Below are positions 15,712 through 24,872 of a stretch of 64,000 nucleotides of DNA, in pieces. This DNA is from Desulfobacter sp. (GTDB lineage Bacteria > Desulfobacterota > Desulfobacteria > Desulfobacterales > Desulfobacteraceae): the NCBI GenBank assembly GCA_028768525.1, contig CP054837.1:3009001-3073000 (forward strand), written 5' to 3'. Position 1 is the stretch's first letter; the number at the start of each line of letters is the position of its first letter. Under the pieces are notes generated by a model. It searched no databases. It was not told the DNA's origin and was given only the letters and a program-made list of their open reading frames with translations. Both the position numbers and the translations under genes were made by a program.

Positions 15712-17433
15712 TTATAAATCTTTAAGGGCCCGTTTCAGGGTCTCAATGGAAAAGGGTTTGGACAGGGCCGCGGAAAATCCGAAACCGGCATACTCCTCCA
15801 TGGCCGGGTCCTCTGAATAGCCAGAGGCGACAATGCCTTTGATGCCCGGGTTCAGGGCCAAAAGCCTTTCCATGGTTTCCACCCCGCCCATGCCCCGCTT
15901 GACCTCCAGGTCCAGGATCACCTTGCCGATGATTTTGCCGGCCACCAGGCAGGACTGGTATTTTTCAACGGCCTCTTCCCCGTTCCTGGCCAGCACGGGC
16001 TCGTACCCCAGGCGCTCAAGAATCTTTTTGGTGATTTCAAGGATCATCACATCGTCATCCATAAAGAGCACCAGGGGCTTCCGGGCGGCGGGCCTGGGGA
16101 GCGGGGGCTTGTCTGCGGCGGCAACAGCGGATTTGGTTCCAGGGCTTTCCTTCTGGAATACCGGCAGAATGATGTCCACCCGGGTGCCCTGTCCCGGGCT
16201 GGATTCAACGGCAATGGTTCCCTGGTGGTTTTTCACGATGGCCCAGGCAATTGAAAGCCCCAAGCCCGTACCCTTGTTATTGCCCATGGGTTTGGTGGAA
16301 AAATAAGGATCGAAAACCTTTTCGATATTTTCATCGGAAATGCCCCGGCCGTGGTCGGTAACGGAGATCATGATCATTCCGTGCTTGTCCGGATGAATAC
16401 CGGCCGCCACCCGGATCTGCCCGGCCATGCCACAGGCTTCAGCCCCATTGATAACAATATTTTTCACCGCCTCCCGGAGCTGGTCCTGGTCCGCCTCCAT
16501 CACCGGCGGCAGGTCCCGAATTTTTAGACGACAGTCGATGCCCTTTTCCTTTTTCAACTCCCCCAGAATCGTTTTGATGAAGCCCTGGACCTCAATATGG
16601 GACTTAACATGAATACCGCCGCCCTTGGAGAAAACCACAAACTTGGATGCCAATTCCTTTGCCTGGAGTACCGATTGCTCGGCATCGGCCAGGTATTCTT
16701 TAATGGGATCTGAATTGGCGATCATCTGGGCCAGGTTGATATTGCCCAGGGTGATGGACAGGGTGTTGTTAAAGTCATGGGCAATGCCCCCGGCCAGGGT
16801 GCCGATGGCCTCCAGTTTCTGGGAGCGGATCAGTTTTTTCCGGGCCTGTTTGAGCTCATTTTCAGCCCGTTTTTTTTCAATGGCCACGGCAATGGTTTCC
16901 GAAACAAAGCTGAGCAGTTCCACGTGATCCTGGTTGTACTTGATGGGATTGGTATAGCTCTTCACGGCCATGACCCCCAGGATATCCCCATGGATCATCA
17001 GGGGGACGCCCAGCCAGTTTTTGGGCAGCCGGCCCAGAACCCTACCTTTTGCCCCCAGTTCATCGAGCTGGCCTTCATCCAGGAGCAGGGGGGCCCGGCT
17101 TAAAATAACATCTCCGGTGAGGGAGGGGTTTTCACTGAAATTGTAAATCCACTTGGGAGAAAAATCCGCTGCCTCATCCCTTCGGAAGACATACTGGATG
17201 GCGTTCTTATCCTTGTAATAGACCGCAATAAAAAAATTGGTCATATCCATCAGGGAAGAGAGGTGCCTGTGGATGGAACGGTAAAGGTCCTGGAGCGTCG
17301 CACTGGTATTCAGGGCGCTGGCGATATGGAAAAGTGTTTTGTTGACCGCTTCGGCCCGCCGGACTCTGGCGACGGTCTGCTCCAGTCGTTTAATCTGCTG
17401 TTCAAGGGATTGGTAATTGGGTTTATCACTCAT
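15712..17433 (-). CDS. cytoplasmic GAF-domain hybrid histidine kinase
   Basis: 573 residues without membrane segments. An N-terminal coiled coil (~8-30) leads into a GAF domain (~30-190; SLMDMTNFFIAVYYKD, WLGVPLMIHGDILGVMAV), HisKA with the site GGIAHDFNNTLSI, HATPase (DHGRGISDENIEKVFDPYF, GTGLGLSIAW) and a C-terminal receiver domain (LVLFMDDDVMI, acceptor Asp in VILDLEVKRGMGG, Lys in LSKPF). The GAF domain is of the same type as in the ATPase-less sensors at 50.3-52.6 kb. No partner regulator is adjacent. It is convergent with hisD and transcribed away from hisS. Confidence 0.88.
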   Translation of the reverse strand: MSDKPNYQSLEQQIKRLEQTVARVRRAEAVNKTLFHIASALNTSATLQDLYRSIHRHLSSLMDMTNFFIAVYYKDKNAIQYVFRRDEAADFSPKWIYNFSENPSLTGDVILSRAPLLLDEGQLDELGAKGRVLGRLPKNWLGVPLMIHGDILGVMAVKSYTNPIKYNQDHVELLSFVSETIAVAIEKKRAENELKQARKKLIRSQKLEAIGTLAGGIAHDFNNTLSITLGNINLAQMIANSDPIKEYLADAEQSVLQAKELASKFVVFSKGGGIHVKSHIEVQGFIKTILGELKKEKGIDCRLKIRDLPPVMEADQDQLREAVKNIVINGAEACGMAGQIRVAAGIHPDKHGMIMISVTDHGRGISDENIEKVFDPYFSTKPMGNNKGTGLGLSIAWAIVKNHQGTIAVESSPGQGTRVDIILPVFQKESPGTKSAVAAADKPPLPRPAARKPLVLFMDDDVMILEITKKILERLGYEPVLARNGEEAVEKYQSCLVAGKIIGKVILDLEVKRGMGGVETMERLLALNPGIKGIVASGYSEDPAMEEYAGFGFSAALSKPFSIETLKRALKDL

Positions 17434-17614
17434 GATGCACCTGATTTAACACCTTGGTTTGGTACCGGAATACATGGCCAGCTGTGAATTAAAGACATTC
17501 TGGCCGGAAAAATTGCATTCTACCAAAAAAATTTTATTTTATATACTTAATTTCTCAAAAATAACCAAAAATTAATCCCGCAACCTATAATCTCGAACAC
17601 GGCGGGATTAGATA

Positions 17615-17644
17615 TTGACTAAGACACTGATTTTAATCTATATA
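17615..17644 (+). promoter_or_regulatory. hisS: sigma-70-type promoter of hisS
   Basis: TTGACT at 17615-17620, an 18-base spacer and TATATA at 17639-17644, about 50 bases before the hisS start. Sequence match only. Confidence 0.55.
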
Positions 17645-17692
17645 TGTCGTTTGTATATTTTGCAGCAAACTATAAATTTAAAAAGATTAAAA

Positions 17693-18958
17693 ATGGACAA
17701 AATGCAGACCATACGCGGGTTTAGAGATATATTGCCGGAAAACATCGCCCTGTGGCAGCGGGTGGAACAGGAGGCCGCCGCCCTGTTCAGCGCCTTCGGA
17801 TACAATGAAATCCGGATTCCGGTGCTGGAAAAAACCGGACTTTTTGCCAGGAGTATCGGAGAGACCACCGACATCGTTGAAAAGGAAATGTACACCTTTG
17901 AAGACCGGAAAGGGGACAAGCTGACCCTGAGGCCCGAAGCCACCGCCTCCATCTGCCGGTCCTATATCCAGCATAAGATGTATGCGTCGGATCCGGTCCG
18001 GAAATTTTTTCTCGTCGGCCCCATGTTCAGGCGGGAACGCCCCCAGAAGGGCAGATACCGCCAGTTCTACCAGATCGACGCCGAGGTGTTCGGCATTGCG
18101 TCCCCCTATGTTGACAGCGAATTGATATTCCTGCTCAACGAATTATTCAAACGCCTGGGATTGACGGGGCTGTCAGCACACATTAACAGCCTGGGGTGTC
18201 CGGATTGCCGCCCGGCATTCCAGCAGGCCCTGCTGGATTTTCTGGGGGAAAGAAAAGAGGCGCTCTGCGAAAACTGCCGCCGCAGGATCGAAAAAAATCC
18301 CCTGCGGATCCTGGACTGCAAGTCGGAAACCTGCAGAGAGGCCCTGGAGGGGGCGCCGGCCACCGTGGACCATCTCTGCCCGGACTGCGACGACCATTTT
18401 GCCAAGGTAAAGGCCTCACTGGAAAAACAAGGGGTGGATTTCAAGGTCGATAAAACCCTGGTCCGGGGGCTGGACTATTACACCAGAACGGCCTGGGAAA
18501 TCCAGACCACCGCCCTGGGCGCCCAGTCTGCCGTTGCCGGCGGGGGGCGCTATGACCGCCTGGTGGAGGAGCTGGGAGGGCCCGCCACCCCGGCCATCGG
18601 TTTTGCCATCGGCTTCGACCGGCTGGTGGAGGTCATGGAGCAATTGGGCCAGGGCATCGAAAATAAAGGGCCGGACCTGTTCATCGTTCCCCTGGGAGAA
18701 GCGGCCCTGGAAAAGAGTTTCCACTGGTCCTGCGAGCTGAATAAATCGGGGCTGCGCACGGATACGGATTTCAGGGGAAAAAGCATGAAGGCCCTTATGA
18801 AACGGGCCAATAAGGCGGGGGCATCCCATGTACTCATTGCCGGGGACAACGAACTGGAAGAAAATAAAGCCATCCTTCGGAATATGGAAACCAAGGAGCA
18901 GACCGACATCCTCCTGGACAACCTGGTGCCTGAGCTTTTGGCCCTGTTAAAAAAATAA
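17693..18958 (+). CDS. hisS: histidyl-tRNA synthetase
   Basis: About 422 residues from the ATG at 17693, chosen because homology starts at MQTIRGFRDILP. Class II synthetase motifs are present: motif 2 region MFRRERPQKGRYRQFYQ, the histidine-specific LVRGLDYYTRTAWE, and AVAGGGRYDRLVEELGG with motif 3 around AIGFAIGFDRL. The C-terminal anticodon-binding domain follows (DLFIVPLGE onward). It charges tRNA-His. A Cys-rich insertion between residues ~185 and 245 (CPDCRP, CENC, CPDC) suggests a metal-binding insert. aspS follows 32 bases downstream, probably in one transcript. Confidence 0.96.
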   Translation: MDKMQTIRGFRDILPENIALWQRVEQEAAALFSAFGYNEIRIPVLEKTGLFARSIGETTDIVEKEMYTFEDRKGDKLTLRPEATASICRSYIQHKMYASDPVRKFFLVGPMFRRERPQKGRYRQFYQIDAEVFGIASPYVDSELIFLLNELFKRLGLTGLSAHINSLGCPDCRPAFQQALLDFLGERKEALCENCRRRIEKNPLRILDCKSETCREALEGAPATVDHLCPDCDDHFAKVKASLEKQGVDFKVDKTLVRGLDYYTRTAWEIQTTALGAQSAVAGGGRYDRLVEELGGPATPAIGFAIGFDRLVEVMEQLGQGIENKGPDLFIVPLGEAALEKSFHWSCELNKSGLRTDTDFRGKSMKALMKRANKAGASHVLIAGDNELEENKAILRNMETKEQTDILLDNLVPELLALLKK

Positions 18959-18990
18959 AAGACAATAATTAATTATTTAAGGAAAGAATT

Positions 18991-20778
18991 GTGACTGATT
19001 TACTTGGAGATATGAAACGGACACACTCCTGCATCGAACTTGGGGCCGCCCATGTGGGACAGGAAGTGGTACTCATGGGATGGGTTCAGCACCGCCGGGA
19101 CCACGGCGGGGTTATTTTTGTGGATCTGCGGGACCGGAATGGCATCACCCAGATCGTGTTTAACCCCCTGGTATCCGAGGCGGTCCATGCCAAAGCCCAG
19201 GAAATCAGGAACGAATATGTCCTGGGCATCCGGGGCCGTGTGGCCGCAAGGCCCGATGACATGGTCAACCCCAATATGGAAACCGGCGCCATCGAGATCA
19301 TGGTTGACGAACTGCGGATTTTCTCCCGGGCCAAGACCCCGGCCTTCCAGATTGAAGACCGGGTGGAGGCCTCGGAAAGCATCCGGCTCCAGTACCGCTA
19401 CCTGGACCTGCGCCGCAACCAGCTGAAAAACAATATCCTGGCCCGGCACAAAGCCACCATGGCCATCCGGAATTACCTGGACGGCAACGGATTCATCGAT
19501 ATTGAAACCCCCTTTCTCACCAAAAGCACCCCGGAAGGGGCAAGGGACTACCTGGTGCCCTCCAGGGTGAACCAGGGCGAATTCTATGCCCTGCCCCAGT
19601 CTCCCCAGCTCTTCAAGCAGCTGCTCATGATTGCAGGGTTCGACCGCTATTACCAGGTGGTCAAATGCTTCAGGGACGAGGACTTGAGGGCCGACCGCCA
19701 GCCGGAATTCACCCAGATCGATATGGAAATGTCCTTTGTGGATGAAACCCAGGTCATGGATATTGCCGAAGGGCTGATAAAAACCATTTTCAAAAATGTC
19801 TTGGACATGGATCTCACCGAGCCCTTCCCCAGCCTCACCTATGCCGAGGCCATGGAACGGTTCGGCCTGGACCGGCCCGACCTGAGATTCGGCCTGGAAC
19901 TCTGCAATGTCTCTGACATCGTGGAGCACGCCGATTTCAAGGTATTCGCCTCGGTGGTTAAAAACGGCGGCCTGGTCAAGGCCATCAATGCCAAGGGCTG
20001 TGCCGACTTCACCAGGAAACAGATCGACGAACTCACCGAGTTCGCCGCCGTGTACAAGGCCAAGGGCCTGGCCTGGATCAAAATCAAGGAAGACCAGTGG
20101 CAGTCCCCCATTGCCAAATTCTTCTCCGACGCGGAAAAGGAGGAACTGAGGGAACGCCTGGATCTGGAACCCGGGGATATTGTATTCTTCGTGGCCGACC
20201 AGCCCAAGATTACCAACGAGGCCCTGGGCCAGCTGCGTAACGAACTGGGCCGCCGCCTGGGACTTATCGATGAAAACGAATACAAGTTCACCTGGGTCAC
20301 CCACTTCCCCATGTTTGAATACGACGAGGGGGAAAAGCGTTACCAGGCCCTGCACCATCCATTCACAGCGCCCCTGGAATCAGACCTGGACAAACTGGAA
20401 ACCGCTCCCCTGGAGGTCAACTCACGGGCCTACGACCTGGTGCTCAACGGCATTGAGATCGGCGGCGGCTCCATCCGTATCCACGACACCGAACTCCAGG
20501 CCAAGATCCTCAACTGTTTGGGGATCGGCGAGGAAGAGGCCAAGGAAAAATTCGGATTCCTCCTGGAAGCCCTGGAATCAGGGGCGCCCCCCCACGGCGG
20601 ACTGGCCTTCGGCCTGGACCGCCTGGTGATGCTGCTGTGCAAGGAAGATTCCATCAGGAACGTCATTGCCTTCCCCAAAACCCAGAAGGCCACCTGTGTA
20701 CTTACCGAGGCGCCGTCTCCGGCAGGCCCCAAACAGCTCCAGGAACTGGCCATCAAGGTCTCAAGACCCGTGGAATAA
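18991..20778 (+). CDS. aspS: aspartyl-tRNA synthetase, bacterial type
   Basis: 595 residues, the size of bacterial AspRS. An N-terminal OB-fold anticodon domain (~10-115; VLMGWVQHRRDHGGVIFVDLRDRNG), a class II core with motif 2 (FRDEDLRADRQPEFTQIDMEMSF), the bacterial GAD insertion (~290-420) and motif 3 (GGLAFGLDRLVMLL) are visible. The start is GTG with AAGGAAAG upstream. Whether it is discriminating or also charges tRNA-Asn cannot be decided here. It is the last gene of the hisS-aspS unit and has a strong terminator. Confidence 0.96.
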   Translation: MTDLLGDMKRTHSCIELGAAHVGQEVVLMGWVQHRRDHGGVIFVDLRDRNGITQIVFNPLVSEAVHAKAQEIRNEYVLGIRGRVAARPDDMVNPNMETGAIEIMVDELRIFSRAKTPAFQIEDRVEASESIRLQYRYLDLRRNQLKNNILARHKATMAIRNYLDGNGFIDIETPFLTKSTPEGARDYLVPSRVNQGEFYALPQSPQLFKQLLMIAGFDRYYQVVKCFRDEDLRADRQPEFTQIDMEMSFVDETQVMDIAEGLIKTIFKNVLDMDLTEPFPSLTYAEAMERFGLDRPDLRFGLELCNVSDIVEHADFKVFASVVKNGGLVKAINAKGCADFTRKQIDELTEFAAVYKAKGLAWIKIKEDQWQSPIAKFFSDAEKEELRERLDLEPGDIVFFVADQPKITNEALGQLRNELGRRLGLIDENEYKFTWVTHFPMFEYDEGEKRYQALHHPFTAPLESDLDKLETAPLEVNSRAYDLVLNGIEIGGGSIRIHDTELQAKILNCLGIGEEEAKEKFGFLLEALESGAPPHGGLAFGLDRLVMLLCKEDSIRNVIAFPKTQKATCVLTEAPSPAGPKQLQELAIKVSRPVE

Positions 20779-20801
20779 TTTCCACATTGCGTCAAAACTA
20801 A

Positions 20802-20848
20802 AAAAGCGTCCGTCTCCCCCTGCCGGGGAGGCGGACGCTTTTATTTTT
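20802..20848. terminator. bidirectional terminator between aspS and minE
   Basis: AAAAGCGTCCG (20802-20812) pairs with CGGACGCTTTT (20832-20842), with an inner CTCCCC/GGGGAG stem. T-rich and A-rich flanks make it usable by both convergent genes. Confidence 0.88.
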
Positions 20849-20874
20849 TCGCGATCCTGGGTAAAAAGTCTGCT

Positions 20875-21141
20875 CTAGGCTTTTTTCCTTTTTACATGGA
20901 GAATGGGGGTATTGAATACCAGTGCGGAGACATCATCGTCCCGCTTCACCTTCAATTCCAGGGCGTCCTTGTCAATTTCAAAATACTTTGAAATCACATT
21001 TACAATATCGGTCTGAAGATCGACCAATGTGGTGTCGTTCACTTCCAGTTTGTCGTAGATAAGAGAGAATTGGAGCCTTTTTTTGGCAGCTTCGCTGCTT
21101 TTTTTCTGTCCTGTAAACCGTTTTAACAATCCGCTTAGCAT
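20875..21141 (-). CDS. minE: cell division topological specificity factor MinE
   Basis: 88 residues from the ATG at 21141, preferred over a TTG six bases upstream because AAGGAG then has an 8-base spacing. The N-terminal amphipathic segment (MLSGLLKRF) is the membrane-targeting part. The MinD-contacting helix and the C-terminal dimer domain (DIVNVISKYFEIDKDALELKVKRD) follow. MinE stimulates MinD ATPase and confines MinCD to the poles. It is the last gene of minC-minD-minE, 12 bases after minD. Confidence 0.93.
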   Translation of the reverse strand: MLSGLLKRFTGQKKSSEAAKKRLQFSLIYDKLEVNDTTLVDLQTDIVNVISKYFEIDKDALELKVKRDDDVSALVFNTPILHVKRKKA

Positions 21142-21153
21142 GTGCAATTCTCC

Positions 21154-21951
21154 TTATTTTAGCCCGAATGTTTTGCTGATTTTGTTCCACATGCTGGTCT
21201 TATGTGTGGGCACCTCAATGGGAATGTCGGATTCGCCGTTGAGCCGCCGGGCGATGCGGCGGAAGGCCTTGCCGGCCTTGGAATCATTCTGGAGGACCAG
21301 GGGGGTGCCGGTATTGGAGGAAATCAGCACCTTCTCATCCATGGGCACCAGGCCTGCCAGTTCGATGGACAGCACCTCCAGCACATCCTCGTGGCTGAGC
21401 ATTTCCCCGCGCTCCACCCGGGCCGGTTCGATGCGGTTGACAACGAGGCGGGGCTCCAGGGAACGGGAATAGAGCAGGCCGATGACCCGGTCCGCATCCC
21501 TTACCGCAGAAACATCCGGAGTACAGACCACCAATGCCTCGTTGGCGCCCACGATGGAATTTTCAAATCCCCGTTCAATGCCGGCCGGAGAATCCATGAT
21601 GATATAATCGAATTTTTTACGCAGCTCTTTGGCCACCCGCTCCACCCCCGCAGGGGTCAGCACGTCTTTATTGTCGCTCTGGGAGGCGGGAATAAGAAAA
21701 AGGTTTTCGATGCGCCGGTCCCGGATGGCAGCCTGTTCAATTTTGCACCGGCCCTGGACCACATCCACGATATTGAATACGATCCGGTTTTCCAGCCCCA
21801 TGACCACATCCAGGTTTCTCAGGCCGATATCCATGTCCACGATGGCCACCCGGTTCCCTTCAAGGGCCAGGGCCGCACCAATGGATGAGGTTGCCGTTGT
21901 TTTACCGACGCCGCCCTTTCCCGATGTTACGACAATGATTTTACCTTCCAA
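21154..21951 (-). CDS. minD: septum site-determining ATPase MinD
   Basis: About 265 residues. The deviant Walker A motif (SGKGGVGKTT) lies near residue 10. Switch regions (DMDIGLRNLD, IIMDSPAGIERGF) and the C-terminal amphipathic membrane anchor (MWNKISKTFGL) follow. The TTG at 21951 is taken as the start because GAGGTG lies 5 bases before it and homology begins at EGKIIVVTSGKGG. MinD binds the membrane in its ATP form and recruits MinC to block polar septation. Confidence 0.96.
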   Translation of the reverse strand: MEGKIIVVTSGKGGVGKTTATSSIGAALALEGNRVAIVDMDIGLRNLDVVMGLENRIVFNIVDVVQGRCKIEQAAIRDRRIENLFLIPASQSDNKDVLTPAGVERVAKELRKKFDYIIMDSPAGIERGFENSIVGANEALVVCTPDVSAVRDADRVIGLLYSRSLEPRLVVNRIEPARVERGEMLSHEDVLEVLSIELAGLVPMDEKVLISSNTGTPLVLQNDSKAGKAFRRIARRLNGESDIPIEVPTHKTSMWNKISKTFGLK

Positions 21952-22007
21952 TTCACACCTCAATATATTTGGTTATTTTTATTTATCTGTATCATATTTT
22001 TCTGCCA

Positions 22008-22700
22008 TCAGATGGCTTCTGGCCAGGGCATCCGCCGGAACGGCCCCGCCTTCATATAGTCCTTTACCACGATGGAGCGCCCATCAAGGGAGGCATACTC
22101 AGGGCCTCTTCCCCCGGAGAGTTCATCACTGCCCGCCGCCGACACCGGCCCGATTTTCACATGGCTGGCATCAAAGGCCAGGGCAAATATGATGGCATCT
22201 TCCCGGTTGGGGTATCCGGCGTGTACCTTGCCGCAGAGCCGCCCCAAAACGATGATGTCACCGCCGGCCGTGAGCTCTGCACCGGGATTGACATCCCCGG
22301 TAATAACCAGATGCTTGCCCGCTTTGATTTTCTGGCCCGAACGGACCCGCCCCCTGAGCATGAGCACATCGCTTTTATGGTGGTTCCAGCCCTTGGAAAG
22401 ATCCCTTTGCCGGATCCGTTCCGTGGGGATGGAGCGTTTTTTCGGAGAAGTCGAAATCCGCCCCAGTTCAAATTTTTCTTCAAGATAGTTTTTTATGCGC
22501 CGGACCAGGTCTTCCTGCCCCCTGGCATCACCAACGTCCAGAGTGACATCGGCATTGATGGCCAGATGTTTCAATTTCTTGATCAACCGTTCAATTTCAG
22601 CAAGGAGAACCGATTCAGGGTGGGAGGGGTCAATGGTGATCCACAACCCGCCGCCTGCCCCTTTCAATTTCACAGGGGCGTCATTGTCAAAATGTATCAT
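22008..22700 (-). CDS. minC: septum site-determining protein MinC
   Basis: 230 residues. The N-terminal FtsZ-inhibiting domain (1-~105) is poorly conserved, as usual. The C-terminal beta-helix domain is clear (HLVITGDVNPGAELTAGGDI, VLGRLCGKVHAGYPN, EDAIIFAL) and binds MinD. It lies 15 bases downstream of a histidine kinase gene and 56 bases upstream of minD, so it is probably cotranscribed with the upstream two-component genes. Confidence 0.93.
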   Translation of the reverse strand: MIHFDNDAPVKLKGAGGGLWITIDPSHPESVLLAEIERLIKKLKHLAINADVTLDVGDARGQEDLVRRIKNYLEEKFELGRISTSPKKRSIPTERIRQRDLSKGWNHHKSDVLMLRGRVRSGQKIKAGKHLVITGDVNPGAELTAGGDIIVLGRLCGKVHAGYPNREDAIIFALAFDASHVKIGPVSAAGSDELSGGRGPEYASLDGRSIVVKDYMKAGPFRRMPWPEAI

Positions 22701-22715
22701 TCCATTCCATCAAAG

Positions 22716-23861
22716 TTATTGTTCAAGAATTTCACGGATTTTATGGGAAAAATCAATCACGGAATAGGGCTTGAGGATATAGCCTTTGCAGCCCTGCTTA
22801 AGCATTTCCTGGGCCTTGTCGTCAATGGCGTAACCCGTTGACAGCAGCACCTTGATATCGGGGTTCATCTTTTTCAGGGCCATAAAGGTCTCAAGTCCGT
22901 TCATTCCGGGCATGATCATGTCCAGCACCACCAGGTTGATCTCATCTTTTTTATCAGCATACAGGGCAAGGGCTTCCTGACCGGAGCACGCGGTGATCAC
23001 CTTGTACCCCAGGGCCTTGCAGATTTCACGGCCCACGGTGAGGATCCGTTCCTCATCATCCACCAGGAGGACGGATTCATTTCCCATGGCCATTTTTTCC
23101 CGGGCCGAAGGAATATCGTCGGACTCAACCGGCTCGGACAGCGGGAGTATAATGGAAAAAGAGGAGCCCACCCCCGGGGAACTCCAGACGTCAATGACCC
23201 CTTTGTGGTTTTTGGCAATTTTCCTGGCAAAGGTCAGCCCCAGGCCTTTTCTGTCAGTAAACTGCTTGTGGTTCGCCGTATAGAAGGGTTTGAATATTTT
23301 CTCCAGCGTCTCCTTATCCATGCCGATGCCGGTATCTGTGATGGTAATCTTGCAAAAATAGCCGGTCTCCACCCCATAGGCCTCTGCCGTGCCGTTTAAA
23401 ATGGCGGCGGATTCGGTGATAACAGACAGCTTGCCCCCGTTGGGCATGGCCTGGAGGGCGTTTTCCACCACCGCCGATACCACCTGGTTGATTTTGTCCG
23501 GATCCCCGTTGATGACCAAAGACCTGGCATCCAGTTCCACATCCAGAATAATCCGCTTCCCCTTGAGGTCCAGGTTTTCAACGGCGGAGCGCACCAGGCG
23601 GTTGACATCAATACGGGTGCTGTAAAAGGCATCGACCTGGGCAAACCCCAGAAGCTGGTTGGCGATTTCAGAGCCCTTGTCAATGCACGAGAGGATTTCA
23701 GTAATATGCCCGTACAGAGGATCCGAAGGATTGACACTGCTCATCATTAAAGAGGCATGTCCCTTGATGGCGGCCAGCAGATTATTGACATCATGGGCAA
23801 TCCCGTTGGCCAGGGCCTCTACCGCGTCACTGGATTCATCCTTAATCGAAATATATTCCAT
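22716..23861 (-). CDS. soluble hybrid histidine kinase lacking a sensor domain
   Basis: 381 residues. HisKA begins almost at the N-terminus (ALANGIAHDVNNLLAAI), then HATPase (TITDTGIGMDKETLEKIFKPFY, GLGLTFARKIAK) and a receiver domain (VLLVDDEERI, LDMIMPGMNG, LKPYS). With no input domain, activity must be set by a partner. It is 15 bases upstream of minC and 41 bases downstream of a NarL-type regulator gene, which suggests a single transcript linking signalling to Min proteins. Confidence 0.87.
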   Translation of the reverse strand: MEYISIKDESSDAVEALANGIAHDVNNLLAAIKGHASLMMSSVNPSDPLYGHITEILSCIDKGSEIANQLLGFAQVDAFYSTRIDVNRLVRSAVENLDLKGKRIILDVELDARSLVINGDPDKINQVVSAVVENALQAMPNGGKLSVITESAAILNGTAEAYGVETGYFCKITITDTGIGMDKETLEKIFKPFYTANHKQFTDRKGLGLTFARKIAKNHKGVIDVWSSPGVGSSFSIILPLSEPVESDDIPSAREKMAMGNESVLLVDDEERILTVGREICKALGYKVITACSGQEALALYADKKDEINLVVLDMIMPGMNGLETFMALKKMNPDIKVLLSTGYAIDDKAQEMLKQGCKGYILKPYSVIDFSHKIREILEQ

Positions 23862-23902
23862 TCCTTTTCTGCCCTACTCTCAAAAACTAAAGTCCATCCC
23901 CG

Positions 23903-24553
23903 TTAATCCAGGGAAATGATGCCTTCCTGGATGGCATATTTGGTCAAACCGGCAACTGAAAAGATATTCAATTTTTTCATTATATTCCGTCTGTGGGTCT
24001 CCACTGTTTTTATGCTCACCCCCAGCTTTTCGGCAATATCCCTGGTTTTTTCCCCTTCAGCCACCAACTGGAGAATCTCCCGCTCTTTTTTGGAAATTTT
24101 AGTAAACCTGGGCAACTCTTCCCAGTTCCCTCCCCGGATGACCTGGTCGTCAACATACATCCTGGCAATGGAAGGGGTCAGGTAATAATTTCCCCGAATG
24201 ACGCTTTGGATGGCATCATAAATCTCTTCAAAGGCCGATTCCTTTAAAATATAACCGGCGGCACCTGCAGCGAACATCTGGTCGATAATGCTTTTACCCG
24301 AATGCATTGACAATGCGATCACCCGGGTATGGGGAACCTCCTGGCGGATTCTGGCGGTGGCTTCCACACCGTTGAGATCAGGCATGGAGATATCCATCAT
24401 CATAATATCCGGCTCAAGGGAAATGGCTTTTTCCACGGCCTCCCGGCCGTTTTTTGCAATATCCAGAACCATGATGTCTTTTTTTTCCAGCAGGCTTTTG
24501 AGCCCTTCCCGGATAATGGCATGGTCATCTGCTATAACGACGTTTAACTGCAT
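23903..24553 (-). CDS. NarL/FixJ-type response regulator
   Basis: 216 residues from the ATG at 24553, which has TTAGG upstream. Receiver domain (VVIADDHAIIREGL, acceptor Asp in MMMDISMPDLNG, Lys in YILKES) followed by a LuxR-type helix-turn-helix (KKEREILQLVAEGEKTRDIA, KLGVSIKTVETHRRNIMKKL). It is the first gene of a row that continues with a sensor-less hybrid kinase and minCDE. Target genes are unknown. Confidence 0.9.
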   Translation of the reverse strand: MQLNVVIADDHAIIREGLKSLLEKKDIMVLDIAKNGREAVEKAISLEPDIMMMDISMPDLNGVEATARIRQEVPHTRVIALSMHSGKSIIDQMFAAGAAGYILKESAFEEIYDAIQSVIRGNYYLTPSIARMYVDDQVIRGGNWEELPRFTKISKKEREILQLVAEGEKTRDIAEKLGVSIKTVETHRRNIMKKLNIFSVAGLTKYAIQEGIISLD

Positions 24554-24627
24554 AAGCACCTAAGTATAGTTTGGACCTGAGTCTATTATGAAGGCGCCTG
24601 AAAATCAAACATAAATTGCATTTTTCC

Positions 24628-24656
24628 TTGACACCCCCGGAAACTCGCTGTAGAAA
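24628..24656 (+). promoter_or_regulatory. sigma-70-type promoter of the aroF-aroB unit
   Basis: TTGACA (24628-24633), a 17-base spacer and TAGAAA (24651-24656). It would start transcription near 24663, directly at the leader ORF, which would then be nearly leaderless; a different promoter further upstream is possible. Confidence 0.5.
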
Positions 24657-24664
24657 TAATGATC

Positions 24665-24763
24665 ATGATGTTCTTATACACAGAAACAGCCAATGCTATC
24701 AATTCTGCGGATTCCGGTTTCCGGTTCCGGCGCTGGTGGTGGACCGCCGACCTGCAGCCGTGA
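24665..24763 (+). CDS. trp-type leader peptide with three consecutive Trp codons
   Basis: A 32-codon ORF that ends ...FRFRRWWWTADLQP-stop. TGG-TGG-TGG lies at 24734-24742, just before a segment (CTGCAGCC, 24752-24759) that can pair with the 5' arm of the downstream terminator. This is the architecture of ribosome-mediated attenuation by tryptophan supply. An in-frame ATG also exists at 24659. No clear ribosome site is visible, so the start is uncertain, but the Trp run, stop codon and alternative RNA pairing fit together well. Confidence 0.75.
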   Translation: MMFLYTETANAINSADSGFRFRRWWWTADLQP

Positions 24764-24796
24764 CCTGTATATGAACCTTGAGTAATAGACGGATCT

Positions 24797-24825
24797 GGCT
24801 GCAGCAAAGTGCTGCAGCCTTTTTT
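24797..24825 (+). terminator. attenuator terminator upstream of aroF
   Basis: GGCTGCAGC (24797-24805), loop AAAGT, GCTGCAGCC (24811-24819) and a run of six T. Its 5' arm can instead pair with CTGCAGCC at 24752-24759 in the leader ORF, giving a mutually exclusive antiterminator. It lies about 50 bases before the aroF start, so it must be conditional. Confidence 0.85.
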
Positions 24826-24872
24826 ATTGCCCAAACCAATGAATGCTGCTAAAACCCCTATCGGAGGAAATC

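Noticed and set aside
19000..20358. 452-codon open frame on the minus strand inside aspS
   Set aside because: Shadow of a highly conserved gene; composition is typical of an antisense frame in GC-rich DNA.
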